A model generated the notes under the pieces. That model was not told where the DNA came from. It worked only from the letters and a program-made list of their open reading frames with translations, and made no database searches. From NCBI GenBank assembly GCA_013388755.1, contig JACAEQ010000034.1, positions 1 to 64,000 of the forward strand: a stretch of 64,000 bases of DNA, in the 5' to 3' direction. The position numbers and the translations under genes were made by a program. The stretch comes from Chloroflexota bacterium. Its GTDB lineage: Bacteria; Chloroflexota; Chloroflexia; Chloroflexales; Roseiflexaceae. Shown one piece after another: positions 1-8,800 of the stretch. How positions within the stretch are numbered: position 1 is the stretch's first letter; every line of letters starts with the position of its first letter.

Positions 1-50
1 CAGCGGGGGGATCTGGGGGTGTATCGCGCCTTATTTGCAAGGTATTGGTC
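1..50. repeat. Partial family-A MITE-like repeat cut by the window edge
   Basis: The reverse complement of this stretch matches the left part of the complete family-A element at 38743-38866 almost base for base, including the terminal motif CCAATACCTTGCAAATAAG and the C-rich ACACCCCCA interior. Here the motif lies at about 29-49 in reverse. The rest of the copy is outside the window. It directly abuts a family-B element that starts at 54, so the two families are neighbours here as they are near 38.9 kb. Confidence 0.8.
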
Positions 51-53
51 TTA

Positions 54-206
54 GAGCCTATCCGAATAACGGACTGGTGTCATTGCGAGCGAAGCGAAGC
101 AATCTCCTCTCGCGCCGGTCGATTGCGTCAGCCACGCTGCGCTCGCTGCAGGCGGTCGCTGGCGCTCCGCGCAATGACAGCAGCCCATGGGTTTTCGGAT
201 AGGTAC
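54..206 (+). repeat. Family-B MITE-like element, copy 1
   Basis: This 153-bp element begins GAGCCTATCCGAATAACG and ends with the imperfect inverted form TTTTCGGATAGGTAC. Inside it is a second inverted pair: GTCATTGCGAG near the left, and GCAATGAC near the right. It is flanked by TTA on both sides (51-53 and 207-209), which fits a 3-bp target duplication. The right TTA is the reversed stop codon of the pucC-like gene, so the element sits exactly at that gene's 3' end. No transposase is encoded. Related copies lie at 30230-30387 and 60312-60469. Confidence 0.85.
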
Positions 207-1511
207 TTACCCGCGCGTCTCGCTGGCCAGCGCCGCCAGTTCGCCCACCGAGGGCGGCGCCTGGTCGCGAAAACGGGCAACACTGATGCGCGGCAACAGC
301 ACCAGCGAGACGGCCATCGCAGCCGCCTGGATCAGAAACACCACCACATAACCGAGCGCCCGATCCTCCAGCACATCGGTCACAACGTCACGGGTCACGC
401 CGCTCAACACCGTTCCCAGTAGGCGCGCCAGCGCATCCGCTACCCCCCAGGCGCCAATGAATGTGCCAACCTGGCCGGGAACCGTCATGTCCAGCATTAA
501 CGCCAGGTTGGCAGCGGTCGAAATGCCACTGCCGAACCCGAAGATAACCAGGCTGGGAATGAACATCACGGGCATTCGCAGTACACCACTCAATGCAATC
601 AGCACCAGGCCGAGGGTTACCAGCGCAGCGCCGATCCCGGCCGCGCGCGGCTTGCCCAGACGGCGCGCCAGCGGGCTCGTCACTAGCAGTGCGACCAGCA
701 ACGCCGCCCCCCAGATGGAGGTATAGCGCGTTGTCACGTCCACCGGCACGCCAAATACGTCGGCGGCAAATGGCTCAAGCAGCACATCCTGCCCGAGAAT
801 GGCCACCAGCAGTAAGACCAGGTACAGAAAGAACAGTCGCGCCTGCGGCGTACCCGCAACCGTCGCGATCATCTGGCGATAGCTGCGCCGGTCGCGAACA
901 GGGGGGGCCGCTGCGCGCGGCTCGAGCCCTGCAAGCGCGGCGCTGCCAAGCACGAACGCTACACCGCACACGGCATAGAACGCGGCAAACAATGCTGCCG
1001 GCGTATAGTCGCTCAGCATGCGCGACAGGGTCACACCTGCAAAAATCACGCTCAAAATGAGCATGAACCACATGATGCCAATCGTGCGCGCACGATGCTC
1101 TTCACCCGCCAGTTCGGTTGCCAGCGAAAGATATGCAACCGTTGCGAAATTGAACCCCATGCCCCAGGCGCCAAACGCCAGTAACGCGAGCGGTAGACCA
1201 CGCCAGACGTCATCGGCCAGGGCAAACGCCGCTGTAGGAGCAAGCGCCGAACCACCGGCGCACAGCAGCAGGCCAATGACGATATATGGCGTGCGCCGCA
1301 GGCCGGCCAGCGGATGGCGATCCGAGAATGAGCCGATCCAGATCTGAATTGGCGAAAATGCGTAGGGAAAGGAGATGAGCAACGCGACAAGCGAGGCCGG
1401 TAGACCGAGTTCACTGATCATGACGCGATTGAGCGTACTGTCGATCGGTACGGCGGTCAACGCAACGGCAACATTGATCAGGCCCAGACGAACGATGGTA
1501 GCGAATCTCAT
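207..1511 (-). CDS. PucC-family MFS transporter (bacteriochlorophyll delivery family)
   Basis: A 434-residue polytopic membrane protein with about 12 hydrophobic segments, the normal size for major facilitator proteins. The loop after the second segment reads SDRHPLAGLRRTPYIVIG, the signature of the BCD/PucC/LhaA branch of the MFS. Those proteins assist assembly of light-harvesting or reaction-centre complexes in chlorophototrophs, probably by handling bacteriochlorophyll. The gene stands alone, divergent from the small membrane protein at 1662, and no bch or puf genes are in the window. Family membership is well supported; the exact substrate is inferred from the family. The reversed stop codon is part of a MITE target duplication. 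Confidence 0.85.
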   Translation of the reverse strand: MRFATIVRLGLINVAVALTAVPIDSTLNRVMISELGLPASLVALLISFPYAFSPIQIWIGSFSDRHPLAGLRRTPYIVIGLLLCAGGSALAPTAAFALADDVWRGLPLALLAFGAWGMGFNFATVAYLSLATELAGEEHRARTIGIMWFMLILSVIFAGVTLSRMLSDYTPAALFAAFYAVCGVAFVLGSAALAGLEPRAAAPPVRDRRSYRQMIATVAGTPQARLFFLYLVLLLVAILGQDVLLEPFAADVFGVPVDVTTRYTSIWGAALLVALLVTSPLARRLGKPRAAGIGAALVTLGLVLIALSGVLRMPVMFIPSLVIFGFGSGISTAANLALMLDMTVPGQVGTFIGAWGVADALARLLGTVLSGVTRDVVTDVLEDRALGYVVVFLIQAAAMAVSLVLLPRISVARFRDQAPPSVGELAALASETRG

Positions 1512-1596
1512 TGCCAGGTATACAGGTTAACACCGCGTTGATTGCGGTTCGGCGATCGAGTTGTTACTGCGCTGCTACTCGCGGCAGTATCGTCAG

Positions 1597-1609
1597 GGTA
1601 TATTATACC
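1597..1609 (+). promoter_or_regulatory. Palindromic -10/operator-like site GGTATATTATACC
   Basis: A perfect 6-bp inverted repeat around one central T lies in the divergent gap between the pucC-like gene and the small membrane protein. It contains TATATT and TATTAT, either of which could serve as a -10 box, and it is 53 bp before the ATG at 1662. I saw no convincing -35 box. It could be a promoter, an operator or both. Confidence 0.35.
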
Positions 1610-1661
1610 TGTGAAATGCGATCGGAAAACGGCACATGCCCGATCGCTGGAGATATGTACC

Positions 1662-1940
1662 ATGAAGTCACAACACTCCCCTGACAATGCCACTGAGACA
1701 CCAATCTACCTCTCGATCATTGGCCTCGCAGCGCTGCTTTGCTTCGCATTTATGCTCACAGCGAGCTTCTGGATGACCATGGTCGTGCTGATGCTTGGCT
1801 GCCTGCACCTGGCGCGGCATTTCCCTGTTGCCGACGAGATCGTTCGCAACGATATCGCGTTGCGCTGGCTTCGCCGGCTGACGCCGCTGATCGTCGTGGC
1901 GATTTTCGCGTTCCAGTTGATGGTCAACCGCGCACTGTAG
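1662..1940 (+). CDS. Small two-helix membrane protein, unknown function
   Basis: A 92-residue protein with two hydrophobic stretches (about residues 17-48 and 74-89) joined by a short charged segment. I do not recognise a family. The ATG at 1662 is preferred over an upstream in-frame ATG at 1542 because GGAG lies nine bases before it and the longer form adds 40 residues that look like translated intergenic DNA. The last 17 bases overlap the 3' end of the helicase gene on the other strand. The gene is divergent from the pucC-like gene and may share its regulatory gap; no functional link is shown. Confidence 0.6.
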   Translation: MKSQHSPDNATETPIYLSIIGLAALLCFAFMLTASFWMTMVVLMLGCLHLARHFPVADEIVRNDIALRWLRRLTPLIVVAIFAFQLMVNRAL

Positions 1941-4434
1941 CATCGCGTTCGAGCGCCAGTTGCATCTTACGTACCCGATCGGCCAGCTTCTCGGAACTGA
2001 GGCTCGCGCGCAACCGATCCACCAGCAACGGAAAGGCGAAAGGCGTCGGTCGCACCGTATCTGCCACAACGATACGTGCGGCTGCCATGCGCCGCAGTGC
2101 CGCTGCCAGGCGGCTCTGTTCCAGCTGGCGTTCCAGCACCTCGCGCTGCGCCTGCTCCAGCAGACGGTTCTGCGGGTCGTACCGTGCGAACATGTCATAC
2201 ATCAGGCTGCTGGAGGCCTGGATCTGGCGCGCGCTCTTCTCGCCGGGGTATCCTTCATACACCAGGCCGGCAATCCGTGCAATCTCGCGAAACTGGCGCT
2301 TTGCCATCTCGGTGGCGTTCATGCTGGCAGCGATATCATCAACCAGATGTTCATCACTGAAGAGTGGGTGGCGATCGCCGGATGCGGGCGGCTGTACACC
2401 CCCAGGCTCCGGCGCCATCGTGCCAAGCGCTTCTGCCAGTGGTGCCGGCTCTGGCGCAAGCAACTCAAACCCATAATCATTCATCGCCAGGGTGAAACTG
2501 ATTGGACGCAAGCGACTGAGCCGGTAGGCAATCAAGGCCGCCAGCCCTTCATGTACCAGGCGCCCTTCGAAGGGGTAGAAGAACAGATGATACCCTTCGC
2601 GAGTACGCGTGCGTTCGATCAATAACTCATCGGCGCCCGGCAGTTGCGACCAGCGCGCCTGGAGATCCAGCAGCGGACGTACCGCTTCCATCTCTGCGCC
2701 ACGAAACCTGCCACCACGCGCTTCATCGATCCGTGCCCGGATTGCACCAGCCAGTTCCGTTGATAACGGCATGCGCCCGCCCATCCAGCGTGGCGTCACG
2801 CCCTGTCGCCGCTCCGCCTTGCGTACACGCACGGTCAAGTCGCGAACCTGGACGAACTCGAGCGCCTTGCCGGCAAAGAAAAAGATGTCGCCCGGTTTCA
2901 GGCGCGCCGCAAACGACTCCTCGACCGTCCCCAGCGTTCCGCCACGCGCGTATTGCACCTTGAGCAATGCCTCGCCAACGATTGTGCCGATGCTGACACG
3001 ATGACGGCGCGCCACTGCCTCGCTCTCCACGGTGTACTGCCCATCTCGTTCCACCACACGATGAAACTCAGGATAGGCGCGCAGTGATGGCCCGCCCCGC
3101 GTCACGAAGTCGAGCGCCCATTGCCAGGCTTCGTCGCTCAGCGCGCGAAATGCGCGCGTTGACCGCACCTCGGCCAGTAATGCGTCGGCGACGAATCCGC
3201 CACCCAGGGCACAACTGACCAGGTGCTGGGCAAGAACATCGAGCGGCGCATTCACCGGCAGCCGTTCTTCCAGACGCCCGGACGCCATTGCGTCACGCGC
3301 GGCGGCAATCTCGATCAACTCGAGGACGCTGGCCGGCGCGCATGTCACCCGACTGGTCGCATCCGGGCGATGCCCGCTGCGCCCGGCGCGCTGCACCAGA
3401 CGAGCGACCCCTTTCGGGCTGCCAACCTGTATCACGCGATCAACCGGTGCAAAATCCACGCCCAGGTCGAGGCTTGACGTGCAGACAACGCAGCGTAGCC
3501 GCCGCTCACGTACAGCATCCTCGACCCACTCGCGCACCGTGCGATCCAGCGAGCCATGATGCAATGCCAGCAGACCGGCCCACTCCGGGCGCGCATCCAG
3601 CAACGCCTGATACCAGATCTCCGCCTGAGCACGCGTATTTGTGAACAGGAGTGCCGTTTCGCCTTCTTCGATCGTGGCGATGACCTGCGGCAGGAGTTTG
3701 AGGCCCAGGTGCCCGGCCCAGGGAAATCGTTCGATGACATCCGGGATCAGGGTCTCAACCACAACCGGCTTCGGCACCAGGCCGCGAATCAGCCGCCGGC
3801 GCGTGCCAGGCGCCGGCAGCAAGGCATCGAGCGCAAGTTCGAGGTTCCCCAGCGTCGCTGAAAGCCCCCAGATACGCAGATCCGGCCGCAGGCCACGCAG
3901 CCTGGCCAGCGCCAGTTCCACCTGGACGCCGCGCTTGGTAGACAGCAACTCATGCCATTCGTCAACGACGACCAGGCGCATCTCGGCAAACAACGAGCGC
4001 CACTCAGGCCGGGTCAGCAGTAACGACAGGCTTTCGGGGGTGGTGACGAGTGCAGTCGGCAGGCGACGGCGCTGCCGGGCGCGGGTTGCTGCCGGCGTGT
4101 CGCCCGTGCGCATCTCAACCGTCCATGGTAACGCCAGGGCGTCGAGCGGCTCGCGTAGCGCCCCGACCGTGTCGGCGGCCAGAGCGCGCAGGGGTGTGAG
4201 CCACAGTACGCGCAACGGCGGAGCCTCAGTTGCAGGCGTTTCCGGCGCAACACTCGCGAGCCACTCCGCCACGGCGCCCAGCCATGCGGCATACGTCTTG
4301 CCTGCGCCCGTCGTTGCATGGATCAGGCCGCTCTCACCTGCCAGGTAGGCATGCCATGCTTCATGCTGGAACGGAAATGGTTCCCAGCCGCGATCGGCGA
4401 ACCAGCCAGTAATGCGATCGAGAGCCATGGTCAT
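1924..4434 (-). CDS. Lhr-like DEXH-box DNA helicase
   Basis: A superfamily 2 helicase of about 836 residues. Visible motifs are the P-loop ATTGAGKTY (near residue 41), the DEXH box VVDEWHE followed by the Lhr-typical LLSTKRGVQVELAL, a GLSATLGN motif III, and QRAGRSGHR motif VI. The length and the long C-terminal domain fit the Lhr-core/ligase-associated DEXH helicases, which unwind DNA or DNA-RNA hybrids during repair. No DNA ligase or nuclease partner is next to it. The ATG at 4434 is chosen over a TTG at 4440; ATG 4428 is also possible. Its 3' end overlaps the small membrane protein gene by 17 bp. Confidence 0.88.
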   Translation of the reverse strand: MTMALDRITGWFADRGWEPFPFQHEAWHAYLAGESGLIHATTGAGKTYAAWLGAVAEWLASVAPETPATEAPPLRVLWLTPLRALAADTVGALREPLDALALPWTVEMRTGDTPAATRARQRRRLPTALVTTPESLSLLLTRPEWRSLFAEMRLVVVDEWHELLSTKRGVQVELALARLRGLRPDLRIWGLSATLGNLELALDALLPAPGTRRRLIRGLVPKPVVVETLIPDVIERFPWAGHLGLKLLPQVIATIEEGETALLFTNTRAQAEIWYQALLDARPEWAGLLALHHGSLDRTVREWVEDAVRERRLRCVVCTSSLDLGVDFAPVDRVIQVGSPKGVARLVQRAGRSGHRPDATSRVTCAPASVLELIEIAAARDAMASGRLEERLPVNAPLDVLAQHLVSCALGGGFVADALLAEVRSTRAFRALSDEAWQWALDFVTRGGPSLRAYPEFHRVVERDGQYTVESEAVARRHRVSIGTIVGEALLKVQYARGGTLGTVEESFAARLKPGDIFFFAGKALEFVQVRDLTVRVRKAERRQGVTPRWMGGRMPLSTELAGAIRARIDEARGGRFRGAEMEAVRPLLDLQARWSQLPGADELLIERTRTREGYHLFFYPFEGRLVHEGLAALIAYRLSRLRPISFTLAMNDYGFELLAPEPAPLAEALGTMAPEPGGVQPPASGDRHPLFSDEHLVDDIAASMNATEMAKRQFREIARIAGLVYEGYPGEKSARQIQASSSLMYDMFARYDPQNRLLEQAQREVLERQLEQSRLAAALRRMAAARIVVADTVRPTPFAFPLLVDRLRASLSSEKLADRVRKMQLALERDATVRG

Positions 4435-4471
4435 CGGCAATCCATCGAACCGTCACACAACGCGTGCCAAC

Positions 4472-4499
4472 TTACACTCCAGCGCCACAATGCTACAAT
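4472..4499 (+). promoter_or_regulatory. Candidate sigma-70 promoter for the Eis-like gene
   Basis: TTACAC, a 16-bp spacer and TACAAT lie in the gap between the divergent helicase and acetyltransferase genes. The expected leader to the chosen ATG at 4631 would be about 125 nt. Confidence 0.4.
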
Positions 4500-4630
4500 G
4501 TACACCATGCATTTCCTGCGCGATTGTCGCCCGGCTGCACTTCAGTGGCCTGGCCTCCACGTGGGGCGTATGCCTCGGCGAGAGGACCATGCGCCGCCCG
4601 GTAGCGGGACATTGTACAGGATCGCCAGGT

Positions 4631-5857
4631 ATGAGTAGCGGATTCAGGCTTATGGTCGCCGGCCACACCGTTCGCTCCGCTGAAACGCCCGCTGAACTCG
4701 ATGCCTTCTTTCGTCTGAAGGTGGAAACGTTCATGCCTGCCGCTCCGCCTGATGCTGCCATGCGCTGGCGCGCGCATACCGAACGGTCACCTGACTACAT
4801 CGCCGGCCAGATACGCTGCATATTTGACGGTACCAGGCTGGTTGGCGGCTATATCCTTACCGAGCGAACGCTACGTATTGGCTCGCGCACCGTTCCAACC
4901 GGCTGCTTTGGCAGCCTGGTGACACATCCCGGCTGGCGTGGCCGTGGTATTGCCAGAGCGCTTATGCACGATGCCGCAGCCCGCGCCACCGAACGGCGAC
5001 TGGGCCTGGTGTTGCTCGATGGTATTGCCGGCTTTTACCACCGCTTCGGCTATACTGATGTGCTCGATCTCACACGCCATACCGTGAGCCGTGCCCATGT
5101 CCTTGCGTTGTCACCATCCAGTTACCTGGTTCGCCCTGCAACCGGCGCGGACGCTCCGGCACTGCTGGAGCTGTATCAGCGGCACTATAGCGGCTTCACC
5201 GGCAGCTTCGTTCGCGATGCCGCCTGGCAACACCACGATCTCGCCACGCGCCTGCCTGATAACCCGCCTCTGATCGCACTCGACGCGCACGGACGGGCGC
5301 GCGGTTACCTGATCCTGCCCTGGTATGCGCCACGCACCCATGCCGTCGAGGTTGCAGCCGATGACTGGCCGGCAACGCTGGGATTGTTGCAGCAGCACGC
5401 TCGACTGGCGGAGGAGGCAACAGAACTCGACTGGCCATTGCCACCCGATTCGCCGGCGTTTTATGCGCTTGCCGATCACCTGTACGTGACCAGCCGCTCA
5501 CATCATCATCCCGACGAGGGATGGATGGCATGCCCTGCACATCTTCCAACCCTGTTTGATTGTATCAAATCGCTCCTTGAAACTCGCCTCCGGCGCGCTC
5601 AGACGCCAGCCAGCGCACTGCGGCTGCGCGTCGGCACCGAAGGGCCGGCGTTCGGCATCGGGCCGGGCTGCGACGCGCCGGAGACGCCAACAATTATGTT
5701 GAGTTCAGCGGCGCTGGCGCAATTACTATTCGGCTTTCGACCCGCGCACTGGATCGCCGGCCAGCCATGCGTCGAAGTTGATCCGGCGCTTGTGCCGGCG
5801 CTCGATGCGATCTTCCCGATCGGCCATGTATGGGTGCCCGGCTCTGACGCGTTCTAA
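4631..5857 (+). CDS. Eis-like GNAT N-acetyltransferase
   Basis: A 408-residue protein with the layout of the Eis family: an N-terminal GNAT domain, a second GNAT-like fold and a C-terminal sterol-carrier-like domain. The acetyl-CoA loop is visible as VTHPGWRGRGIARALM, followed by LVLLDGIAGFYHRFGYTD, a characteristic Eis-type block. Such enzymes acetylate lysines or aminoglycosides; the substrate here is not evident. The in-frame reading continues upstream to 4412, but those residues are non-conserved-looking and the N-terminus at 4631 matches the family. The stop is four bases before the start of the cyclase fusion, so the two are probably co-transcribed. Confidence 0.85.
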   Translation: MSSGFRLMVAGHTVRSAETPAELDAFFRLKVETFMPAAPPDAAMRWRAHTERSPDYIAGQIRCIFDGTRLVGGYILTERTLRIGSRTVPTGCFGSLVTHPGWRGRGIARALMHDAAARATERRLGLVLLDGIAGFYHRFGYTDVLDLTRHTVSRAHVLALSPSSYLVRPATGADAPALLELYQRHYSGFTGSFVRDAAWQHHDLATRLPDNPPLIALDAHGRARGYLILPWYAPRTHAVEVAADDWPATLGLLQQHARLAEEATELDWPLPPDSPAFYALADHLYVTSRSHHHPDEGWMACPAHLPTLFDCIKSLLETRLRRAQTPASALRLRVGTEGPAFGIGPGCDAPETPTIMLSSAALAQLLFGFRPAHWIAGQPCVEVDPALVPALDAIFPIGHVWVPGSDAF

Positions 5858-5861
5858 TGCT

Positions 5862-8800
5862 ATGACGCTTGACCTGCTCGCAGAACTTGCTGCATACATC
5901 CCGCGCGACCGTGTTGAAGCTCTGCTGCGCGGTACCCCGCTGGCTCACGAGGGAGTCGCGTCGATCGCCGACATTTCCGGGTTTACGCCGCTCACCGAGG
6001 CGCTGACCAGCGGCTTGAGCGCGGACCAGGGCGCCGAGGCATTGACCCGCGCGCTCGACAGTGTGTTCACACCATTGATCGCCGAAATTCACGCATCTGG
6101 TGGTAGTGTGATCAAGTTTGGCGGCGACGCATTGATTGTGTGGCACCCACGCCCGCCACGCGCCCGTCGCATGACAGTACTGCGCGCCGCGTTGACCGCC
6201 GCATGGCGCATGCAGCACATGATGGCCACTCACGGACGTATTCTCACTCCGATCGGCCCGGTGATGTTGCAGATGAAGATTGGTATGGCGTTCGGGCCGG
6301 TACGGCGCTTTGCCGTGGGATTGCCGGAGTACGGCATCGAAGATGCGCTGGTTGGCCGCACCCTCGACCGGATGGCCGAAGCCGAACATCATGCCAGACC
6401 CGGCGAGATTGTGATTGATGCGGACTCGCTGGCGATTGACCCGCTGGCGGTCGAAGTTGCGACCGAGCGCGATGGGTTCGTGGTCGTTGGTCGTGTGCTG
6501 CGTCCATTGCGACGACGCCCCTGGCCGCCACTGCTGCGCGAGGCCGGGCCTGATACGCTGGTGCCATATGTGCCCGAGCAGGTGGCGCGCGCGCTCGCCG
6601 CCGGGCATCCTCATATCGGTGAGTTGAAGCCGGTCGTCAGCATGTTCGTCCAGTTCCACGGCCTCGACTACGACGGCGACGATGATGCCGGTGCGAAATT
6701 GCAGCTCTATTTCGCCATGGCACAGCGGACCGCCGGGCGCTTTGGTGGTAGGGTGAATCGCCTGATCACCGGCGACAAGGGGAGCCTGCTGCACGTCATC
6801 TTTGGCGCGCCACAGGCCGTGGAAGAACAGGAGACGCGCGCCGTGCATTGCGCGCTTGCGTTACTGCGCGAAGGCGGTAGCCTGCCGTTCATTGCGCGCC
6901 AGCGGATCGGCATGACCGCCGGGCGGGTCTTCGCCGGGCCGGTCGGTGCGCCTCAGCGCCACGACTATACCACGATGGGCGATGCAATCAATCTGTCGGC
7001 ACGGCTCATGCAGGCGGCGGCAGATCATCAGGCGCTCCTTGATGGCACCATGTGCGCCCGCCTTGACGATCGCTTCGATATCGCCGACCTGGGCATGATC
7101 CGGGTCAAAGGTAAAGCCGAGGCGGTGCATGTCCATGCGGTACTCGGGGTGCGCGCCGCCCATCGCCCTGTCGCCTGGCCGGCAGCACCGGCGCTCTCCG
7201 GCCGTGAACGCGAGCGGAATCTGCTGCAGATCCGGCTGACGACGGGCGGTACGCACGTTCTCGTCGGCGAGGCCGGTGCCGGGAAGACACACCTGATCGC
7301 GGTATTGCGCGCTGGCTCCGATCAGCTATGGGCCGGCGCGGCGGCACAGGCCTATGGTGCACAGCGTAGCGGCGCCCTGATTGCCGATGCGCTGCGTGAC
7401 CTGCTGGGCCTGGCAACCGACGACGATGGCCCGGATGGCACGCAACGCCTCGCACAGCTGTGCGATCGCGCGTTTGGCGCGCCCATGCGCAGTGCCACCT
7501 TTCCGTACCTTGCCCGCTTCCTCGGCCTGCCGCTCACATCCGCCGATGAGCACCGCATCCAGCAACTGGCGGGCGAGAGCTTTCGCTGGCGCCTGTTCGA
7601 AGTGGTACGCGACCTGTTCCGCGCCCTGGCGCAGCAGCACGCCGTTGTGCTGGCGCTCGACGACGTGCAGTGGGCCGATGCGACTTCGCTGGATATGATT
7701 GAGTCTCTGGCGCCGGTCACTGCAGAAACGCCGCTCACCGTGCTCCTGGCACTACGCCCCGACCGCGATACGCGTGCCTGGGGCGTCATTCGGCGCATTC
7801 TGGACGGAACCATGCAGGCAACGGAGCTCATCCTTAGCGGGCTCGATCCTGCCGCTGCCGCCGAACTCGTCGCCCGGCATGCGCCCGGCCTGCCAGAACG
7901 CCTGGTAGCGCAGATCGTCGAGCGTGGCGGCGGTAACCCTCTCTTTCTGGTCGAACTGGCGCGTACCCTCCACCTCCGCGGGCCAGCGGTCGCCCCACCG
8001 GATGCCGACCTGACGGCGCTTGATCTGCCCGATACATTGCAGGGGCTCCTGCTGGCCCAGATTGACCAGTTGCCCGTCAGGGCGCGCCAGACGCTCCAGA
8101 TGGCAGCGGTGATTGGCCGGACCTTCTCGCACCGTGTTCTGACGGCGCTGGCTGGTGACGATCCCCAACTCGACACCCATCTGGCCGATCTTGAACATGG
8201 CGCATTCATCACGCAGCTTGATCGATCATCCGAACGCGGCTATGCGTTTCGGCATACACTGGTCCAGGAGTGTGCCTACAGCACATTGCTGTACGAGCGC
8301 CGCCGGCCACTGCATCGCAGTGTTGCCCGGGCGCTGGAGCAACTGTTCCCGCAGCAGGTGATCGACCAGGCGGCCACGCTCGGTTTCCACTATGAGCGCG
8401 CCGAGGATTACGGCATTGCAGCGACGCATGTGCTGCGCGCCGGCGATAGTGCTCGCCTGATCGCCGCCGATGAGGAAGCTCAGGCATTCTATCGCCGCGC
8501 CCTGACCCTTCTCGATCGCGATCAGCAGGGCGCACAAACCGATCAACGGCGTGCTCATGCATACCTGCGCCAGGCACAGGTGTGCGCCAACCGGCTCGAT
8601 TTCGCCGGTGCGCAGGAACACTACGAACAGGCATTCTCACTCCTTGAGATAAACGAAGCCCGGCACACGCGCCACCATGCACGAGCCGGGCGCCGCCATA
8701 CGATCCGCCTCGGTATATCCGAGCATGGCCCGGCAACACTCGATCCCGGCTTGATTGAGACGGTTGGTGACGAGGAGATCGTCCCGGATCTCTTCGAGGG

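Noticed and set aside
45-422. Open frame running from the family-B repeat into antisense pucC
   Set aside because: It is a translation of repeat DNA (the CHCERSEAIS / SLALRAMT type peptide) joined to antisense sequence.
5694-6848. Long antisense frame of 384 codons opposite the cyclase fusion
   Set aside because: It lies wholly within well-supported cyclase coding sequence and its own composition shows no recognisable domain; GC-rich genes commonly leave such open antisense frames.
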